Source of the DNA: Bog-756 sp050011635
GTDB taxonomy: Bacteria; Actinomycetota; Acidimicrobiia; Acidimicrobiales; RAAP-2
Assembly: GCA_050011635.1 (NCBI GenBank)
Contig: JBEKIU010000119.1
Location: 1-13,153 of the forward strand
Direction of reading: 5' to 3'
DNA: 13,153 nucleotides
Part shown: positions 9,929 through 13,153 of the stretch, one piece after another
Numbering within the stretch: the first letter of the stretch is position 1
Layout: every line of letters begins with the position of its first letter
The notes under the pieces: generated by a model
What the model was told of the DNA's origin: nothing
The model's database searches: none
What the model saw: the letters and a program-made list of their open reading frames with translations, nothing else
Position numbers and translations under genes: made by a program

Positions 9929-9957
9929 ACCCTACCGGGCGAGTGCGCCCAGGTCGA
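9929..9957 (-). promoter_or_regulatory. Candidate promoter of the tkt operon, predicted leaderless
   Basis: On the minus strand a -35-like TCGACC (9952-9957) and a -10-like TAGGGT (9929-9934, TANNNT type) are separated by exactly 17 bp. The -10 ends eight bases before the tkt ATG, which places the transcription start at or next to the A of the start codon. The absence of a Shine-Dalgarno sequence agrees with a leaderless message. The spacer contains the inverted repeat GGGCG-4-CGCCC (9937-9950), a possible operator. Confidence 0.55.
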
Positions 9958-9983
9958 TGGCCTGCCCCGGGGGACCCGGCCCG

Positions 9984-11132
9984 CTAGCGGTCGCGGAACA
10001 GGGCCATCGACGCAGTGAATGCATGGACGAAGTTTGACCCCCCGATGGGACCGATCTCACCGGCGGCGAAGAATCCGGTCACCGGCACGGGACCGAGTGA
10101 CCTCTGCAGCAGCCCCGCATCGTGATGGAGGTCGTCGAAGAGCCGCGTCCCCCTGCCGTTGCAGATGAAGGCCAGGGCGGCCTCGGCGTGCCGACCCTCC
10201 AGGAGTTGGCGCAGCTCGCGGTGGGCTCCCGGTGCATCGCGCAGATGGAAGCGGATGGTGCTGCCGAGCGGTACCCGGTCCTCGACGGCCACGGCGCCGG
10301 TGGACCGGTCCACCCCGACCACGTTGCGGATGAGATAGTCGCCGGGCCCGGGATCCCCGACGTGCTCGTCGATGAGCCGGCCCATGAGCAGACCGTTCGA
10401 CTCGATGCCGGCGATGTCGACCGGGTCGAGGCTGCTCTTGATCTGGTCGACCAGGCACTCCATGGCCGGGACCCCAGCGACCTCATAGATCACGTTCCTG
10501 TCCGAGCGGGTCACGGTGAGTGGGTGCCCGTAGGGCCGGCAGCCCTGGGCCACGACGGGCTCGATGTCGACGCCGCCTCCGATGAGCACGCCGGTGGCCC
10601 CCGAGGTCACCACCTCGTTCCCGACGACCAGTCGGTTCCCTCCCGGTCCCCGGCCCCCCGAGGCGTTCCCCCCGATGACCGGGAGTCCCGGCTCCATCCG
10701 GTCGAGCCAGGTCAGGAACTCGTCCGCCGGAAACGTGAACGGGTCGGCGGCGAGCAGGAGGGCACTGGGCTCGAACCCCATCGGCCCGGGCCATCCGCCG
10801 AACGTCCACGAGTCGTCGGCCAACCGGGTGGCGTGCAGGCGGAGCTGGGCCAGGGGGCCGACCCGGCCCGCCCACAGGGCGATGCCCGGCGTCTCCTCGA
10901 CCTCGTGGGCGGTTCCCACCACCGACTCGGCCGCACAGCCGAACATGGCCAACGGGTGGAGCACGGCGGCGACCGCCCCGGCGATGTCCTCCAGGGCTCC
11001 GGCGTGGGGCCTCGTGACTGTCAGGACCACCAGGTCCGGCCGCTCGCCGATGGACTCGAGCACCGCACCGGCCACCTCCCCGGTGGCCTGGGAAGCGACG
11101 GGGTGTTCCGACAGTGCGCTGGCAAAGGGCAC
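9984..11132 (-). CDS. FIST N/FIST C domain protein, probable small-ligand sensor
   Basis: A soluble 382-residue protein starting at GTG 11132. The FIST_N part covers about 33-200, with FGCAAESVVG (64-73) and PVIGGNASGG (151-160). The FIST_C part covers about 215-375, with AFICNGRGTRLF (321-332) and the characteristic ending GFFAAGEIGPIGG (353-365) followed by NFVHAFTAS. FIST domains are sensory modules thought to bind small ligands such as amino acids. They are often fused to, or encoded beside, signalling outputs. No output domain, membrane helix or signal peptide is seen here, so the protein must act alone or through a partner. Its start lies six bases after the bicupin stop, which suggests co-translation. 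The stop is 63 bp before tkt. The ligand and role are unknown. Confidence 0.88.
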   Translation of the reverse strand: MPFASALSEHPVASQATGEVAGAVLESIGERPDLVVLTVTRPHAGALEDIAGAVAAVLHPLAMFGCAAESVVGTAHEVEETPGIALWAGRVGPLAQLRLHATRLADDSWTFGGWPGPMGFEPSALLLAADPFTFPADEFLTWLDRMEPGLPVIGGNASGGRGPGGNRLVVGNEVVTSGATGVLIGGGVDIEPVVAQGCRPYGHPLTVTRSDRNVIYEVAGVPAMECLVDQIKSSLDPVDIAGIESNGLLMGRLIDEHVGDPGPGDYLIRNVVGVDRSTGAVAVEDRVPLGSTIRFHLRDAPGAHRELRQLLEGRHAEAALAFICNGRGTRLFDDLHHDAGLLQRSLGPVPVTGFFAAGEIGPIGGSNFVHAFTASMALFRDR

Positions 11133-11138
11133 TCCGGC

Positions 11139-12149
11139 TCAGTCGCCCGTCGACGTGAACCGGATGTCGAGCGAGCGGAGATAGGTGTGCAGTCCGGCGT
11201 CCTGGACAGGGACCAGGTAGGCGGGGCGTCCCGACTCGTTGTGATGGCTGTGCCACCGGCCCGGGGGGGTGACGAAGGCGCCGGCCGGCTCCCAGTCCAC
11301 CCGCTGCGGATCGACGATGGCCCCGTCGGCGTCCAGCCGGGACCCGATCAGCGAGTAGCACCCGGGCGAGCACTCGGTGATCAGGTCGAGGGCCGCGCTC
11401 TGGTGACGGTGCGGGCGCTGGACCCGCCCGGCGGGGAGCACGCCGATCATGGCCCACAGGGTGTGGGTGGCGGTGAGCGTCTGGGGCGTGGAGGCGTTGC
11501 CCAGGAGGACGCTGACCCGGCTGCGGCGGGACGCCTCGGGGTCCCGCTCCACCTCGGCCAGCCGGGTCCGCGCTTCGGTGCCGTCGAACCGGGTAGGGCC
11601 GAATCGCTCCGCGGTGGCCGTCGCACCGAGGTAGGAGAGGAGCGGGGCGTCGGTGACCCGGTACAGCAAGGCCCCGGACGGGTCGGACGGGTCTGCCGCA
11701 TGCACGGTGGTGCAGCCGCCCGGCAAGGTCAGGACATCACCTTCGGACCACGCCATCCGGCCCGAGGTGGTGCCGCCGGGCGAACACGAGCGTTCCACGT
11801 CGCTGTGGCCCCGCCCCCTGATGCAGTAGTAGAGCTCGCTGGTGGCGTCGGCCCTGGTGACCACCGGCGCCGCGGGGTCGATGACCACGAACGAGGCCAG
11901 GAGACCGGGGCTGGTGGCAGGGTAGGGGACACCGAGCGGGGCCGAGAGGTCGAGGGGGACGATGCGCGACCCGCCCCCGGCGTGGAGCTCGGGCGAAAAC
12001 CGGTGGACCGGCACCGGGGTGATGGAACCCGCGGCCACCGGGTCGGCGGCGGCGGAGTACTCGTAGAAAACGGCGTCCCCGGTCCAGTCCTCGGCCGCTT
12101 CCCCGACGAGGACGGCCGGTCCGCGCTGTTCGTCCGATCCATCGACCAT
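11139..12149 (-). CDS. Bicupin protein related to gentisate 1,2-dioxygenase; function unknown
   Basis: A soluble 336-residue protein with two cupin domains, at about 85-180 and 230-325. The second has both cupin motifs: G241-x5-H247-x-H249, and PPGRWHSHHN (295-304), in which H300 sits at the metal-ligand position. The usual motif-1 Glu is Leu254, leaving a three-His site as in gentisate and cysteine dioxygenases. The first domain (YYCIRGRG, then GDVLTLPGG) has lost the HxH pair and probably binds no metal. The general pattern, including PVQDAGLHTYL near the end, resembles the gentisate dioxygenase superfamily. However, characterised members hold iron in the N-terminal cupin, so the substrate should not be copied from them. 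The ATG is preceded by GGAGG with only one base of spacing, or by a -10 (GATACT) suggesting leaderless transcription. Confidence 0.8.
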   Translation of the reverse strand: MVDGSDEQRGPAVLVGEAAEDWTGDAVFYEYSAAADPVAAGSITPVPVHRFSPELHAGGGSRIVPLDLSAPLGVPYPATSPGLLASFVVIDPAAPVVTRADATSELYYCIRGRGHSDVERSCSPGGTTSGRMAWSEGDVLTLPGGCTTVHAADPSDPSGALLYRVTDAPLLSYLGATATAERFGPTRFDGTEARTRLAEVERDPEASRRSRVSVLLGNASTPQTLTATHTLWAMIGVLPAGRVQRPHRHQSAALDLITECSPGCYSLIGSRLDADGAIVDPQRVDWEPAGAFVTPPGRWHSHHNESGRPAYLVPVQDAGLHTYLRSLDIRFTSTGD

Positions 12150-12187
12150 CCCTCCAGTATCGACGACCGGGGGGGAGGTAGCGTCAC
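12150..12187. promoter_or_regulatory. 38-bp divergent start region between the bicupin and thioesterase genes
   Basis: The two start codons face away from each other across only 38 bp. On the minus strand, GATACT (12156-12161) matches four of six -10 bases and ends six bases before the bicupin ATG, so that message may be leaderless. On the plus strand, GGAGGT (12174-12179) with eight bases of spacing is a good ribosome-binding site for the thioesterase; its promoter must then overlap the 5' end of the bicupin gene. No convincing -35 element was seen for either gene. Confidence 0.4.
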
Positions 12188-12601
12188 ATGGTGGCTGATC
12201 AGCGCATCCAGGTCCCGGCCAACTGCGAGCTGACCTTGGGGATGACCTGTGTGGACAAGGCCGTGCCGGGGCGGACGGTGTGGCGGATGCGGGCCGACGA
12301 GCGTTTCGCCAATCCGGCCGGCATCGTGCAGGGCGGCTTCATCGGCGCCATGGCCGACTCGGCCATGGGATCGGCCACGGTCACCTTCGCCCGGGCGGCA
12401 GGGCGCAGGGTGTTCTCCGCCAACGTGGAGATGAAGACCAGTTTCCTGGCCCCGGTACGGGTCGGCGCCGTGCTCGAGTGCACCGCTTCGGTCCTCTCGG
12501 GGGGCAGCCGGGTCGCCTTCGCCGAGGCCGAGGTGGTGGACGACCGGGGCACGATCGTGGCCCGGTCGAGCTCCACCTACCTGTTCACCAGCCGCGACTG
12601 A
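12188..12601 (+). CDS. PaaI-family hotdog thioesterase
   Basis: A 137-residue single hotdog-fold protein, normal length for the PaaI/YdiI-like acyl-CoA thioesterases, which cleave acyl- or aryl-CoA to free acid and CoA in the cytosol. The active-site region is NPAGIVQGGFIGAMADSAMG (42-61). It holds N42, the Gly pair 49-50 and the acidic D57, matching the family pattern N-x-x-G-x-x-H/Q-G-G followed by an acidic residue. Gln48 replaces the His of PaaI, a variant I recall in other actinobacterial members. The central strands NVEMKTSFLAPVRVG (79-93) are also typical. The ATG has GGAGGT eight bases upstream. It is transcribed divergently from the bicupin. The substrate is unknown; a link to aromatic-acid metabolism would fit a dioxygenase-like neighbour but is only inference. 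Confidence 0.85.
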   Translation: MVADQRIQVPANCELTLGMTCVDKAVPGRTVWRMRADERFANPAGIVQGGFIGAMADSAMGSATVTFARAAGRRVFSANVEMKTSFLAPVRVGAVLECTASVLSGGSRVAFAEAEVVDDRGTIVARSSSTYLFTSRD

Positions 12602-12658
12602 CCGGCTCACCCGGGGGGGCTCCAGCCGTCGTCGATCGGTCCGTCGGTGCCGGCTGCG

Positions 12659-12664
12659 TATAGT
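12659..12664 (+). promoter_or_regulatory. Candidate -10 element upstream of the holin-like gene
   Basis: TATAGT in otherwise GC-rich intergenic DNA matches five of six consensus -10 bases. It lies about 67 bp before the GTG at 12732, leaving room for a leader with a ribosome-binding site. No clear -35 was found. The 7-base direct repeat ggtgccg flanks it (12646-12652 and 12666-12672). The rest of the 130-bp gap (12602-12731) shows nothing further that I can support. Confidence 0.35.
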
Positions 12665-12721
12665 TGGTGCCGTCAACCAGCAGGTCACAGCGGGCACCGT
12701 GCCGCAGTCCCTGCAGAGTCC

Positions 12722-12728
12722 AAGGAGG
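12722..12728 (+). promoter_or_regulatory. Ribosome-binding site deciding the start of the holin-like gene
   Basis: AAGGAGG lies three bases before the GTG at 12732. The frame is open to an upstream start at 12699, but that reading has no such site and would place this strong Shine-Dalgarno sequence inside the gene. Confidence 0.65.
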
Positions 12729-12731
12729 ACC

Positions 12732-13097
12732 GTGGCCCGAGGTCGAAGCGGCACAGCGAAGGGATTGGGTGGCCTCCGCACGACAGGGAGCGAGACGCTC
12801 CAGTTGGTCATCGACTACGTCAAGCAGGAGACGCTCGATCCCCTCAAGGGTCTCGGGCGCTTCATCGTCTTCGGGGTGGCCGGATCGGTGGCCCTGGCCA
12901 TCGGGCTGGTCATCTTGTCGGTGGCCTTCCTGCGGCTCCTCCAGACCGAGACGGGGACCACGTTCTCGGGCAACCTGTCCTGGGTCCCGTACCTGATCTG
13001 CTCGGTCGTCGTGGTGCTGATCGCCGCGCTGGCCGTGAAGGCCGTGAGCCGCGGACAGGGCCGGGCCTCCGACGCACCCGAGAAGGAGGCCCCATGA
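12732..13097 (+). CDS. Small two-helix membrane protein, phage-holin-like superfamily
   Basis: A 121-residue protein with a polar N-terminus (1-42), a hydrophobic helix at about 44-70, a short polar loop (71-83), a second hydrophobic helix at about 84-105, and a charged C-terminus. There is no signal peptide. The layout and the amphipathic stretch DYVKQETLDPLKGLGRF before the first helix resemble small chromosomal actinobacterial proteins labelled putative actinobacterial holin-X or Phage_holin_3_6. These are not prophage lysis genes, and their role is unknown, possibly in the cell envelope. The GTG start is set by AAGGAGG just upstream. Its stop overlaps the next start as ATGA, so the two are probably translated together. 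The family link is from pattern recognition and is moderate. Confidence 0.7.
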   Translation: MARGRSGTAKGLGGLRTTGSETLQLVIDYVKQETLDPLKGLGRFIVFGVAGSVALAIGLVILSVAFLRLLQTETGTTFSGNLSWVPYLICSVVVVLIAALAVKAVSRGQGRASDAPEKEAP

Positions 13098-13153
13098 GCC
13101 CCGAGACCAAACCGATCACCCGTGATGACATCGAGGCCAAGTTCCGCGAGCTG
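13094..13153 (+). CDS. Unidentified gene, first 20 codons only
   Basis: The ATG at 13094 overlaps the stop of the preceding gene (ATGA) and has AAGGAGG at 13083-13089, four bases upstream, so the start is well supported. The visible residues begin MSPETKPITRDDIEAKF, a polar, helix-prone N-terminus. The gene runs off the right edge. I do not recognise it. Small coiled-coil or membrane-anchored envelope proteins often follow holin-like genes in actinobacteria, but nothing here proves that. Confidence 0.75.
   Translation, partial: MSPETKPITRDDIEAKFREL

Noticed and set aside
9967..9979. GC hairpin ccggg-3-cccgg between FIST and tkt, considered as an intrinsic terminator
   Set aside because: The loop is three bases and there is no T-tract; such palindromes are common by chance at this GC content.
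10122..12233. A 703-codon plus-strand open frame opposite the FIST and bicupin genes
   Set aside because: It spans two convincing minus-strand genes plus the divergent gap, and its composition is that of an antisense shadow. The same holds for long plus-strand frames at 543-1874, 2109-3347, 6857-7906 and 8481-9923.
12329..12331. Gln48 instead of His in the thioesterase QGG motif, considered as a dead active site
   Set aside because: The Gln form recurs in related hotdog proteins as I recall them, and Asn42 and Asp57 are kept, so there is no reason to call it inactive.
12732..13097. Holin-like protein as evidence of a prophage
   Set aside because: No endolysin, capsid, tail, integrase or attachment site is visible, and similar small proteins are ordinary chromosomal genes in actinobacteria.

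Overview
The window is GC-rich DNA from the chromosome of an actinobacterium. Three things point to Actinomycetota: a single-chain FbiC (fused CofG and CofH, for coenzyme F420), an actinobacterial-type transaldolase, and several GTG starts. The mix of genes would suit the Acidimicrobiia, but that class is an inference. Almost every base is coding. The longest gap between genes is 157 bp, and I see no RNA gene, insertion sequence, CRISPR array or prophage module.

Layout. From 1 to 12149 all genes are on the minus strand, so they are transcribed from right to left. In transcription order they are: a bicupin related to gentisate dioxygenase (12149-11139); a FIST-domain protein (11132-9984); then transketolase (9920-7899), transaldolase (7831-6710), 6-phosphogluconate dehydrogenase (6552-5617), glucose-6-phosphate dehydrogenase (5620-4028), 6-phosphogluconolactonase (4014-3280), FbiC (3248-834) and a LOG-family phosphoribohydrolase (823 to beyond the left edge). 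On the plus strand, diverging from the bicupin, are a PaaI-type hotdog thioesterase (12188-12601), a small two-helix holin-like membrane protein (12732-13097) and the first 20 codons of a further gene (13094 onward).

How the genes work together. The block from tkt to pgl encodes the whole oxidative branch of the pentose phosphate pathway plus the two transferases of the non-oxidative branch. It makes NADPH, ribulose 5-phosphate and sugar phosphates. fbiC and the LOG gene follow pgl at gaps of 31 and 10 bp, so they probably share the transcript. This is metabolically plausible: the FbiC substrate 5-amino-6-ribitylaminouracil derives partly from ribulose 5-phosphate, and LOG enzymes release ribose 5-phosphate. 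No opcA, the usual partner of actinobacterial zwf, is present between zwf and pgl.

Regulation. A -35/-10 pair with a 17-bp spacer sits so close to the tkt start codon that tkt is predicted to be leaderless, and a short inverted repeat fills the spacer. The tkt-tal gap holds a hairpin, and the tal-gnd gap holds two near-identical 21-bp direct repeats. gnd and zwf overlap by ATGA, as do the last two plus-strand genes.

Most of the window is conserved central metabolism and is not novel. The least understood parts are the FIST/bicupin pair upstream of tkt and the attachment of fbiC and LOG to the pentose phosphate genes.
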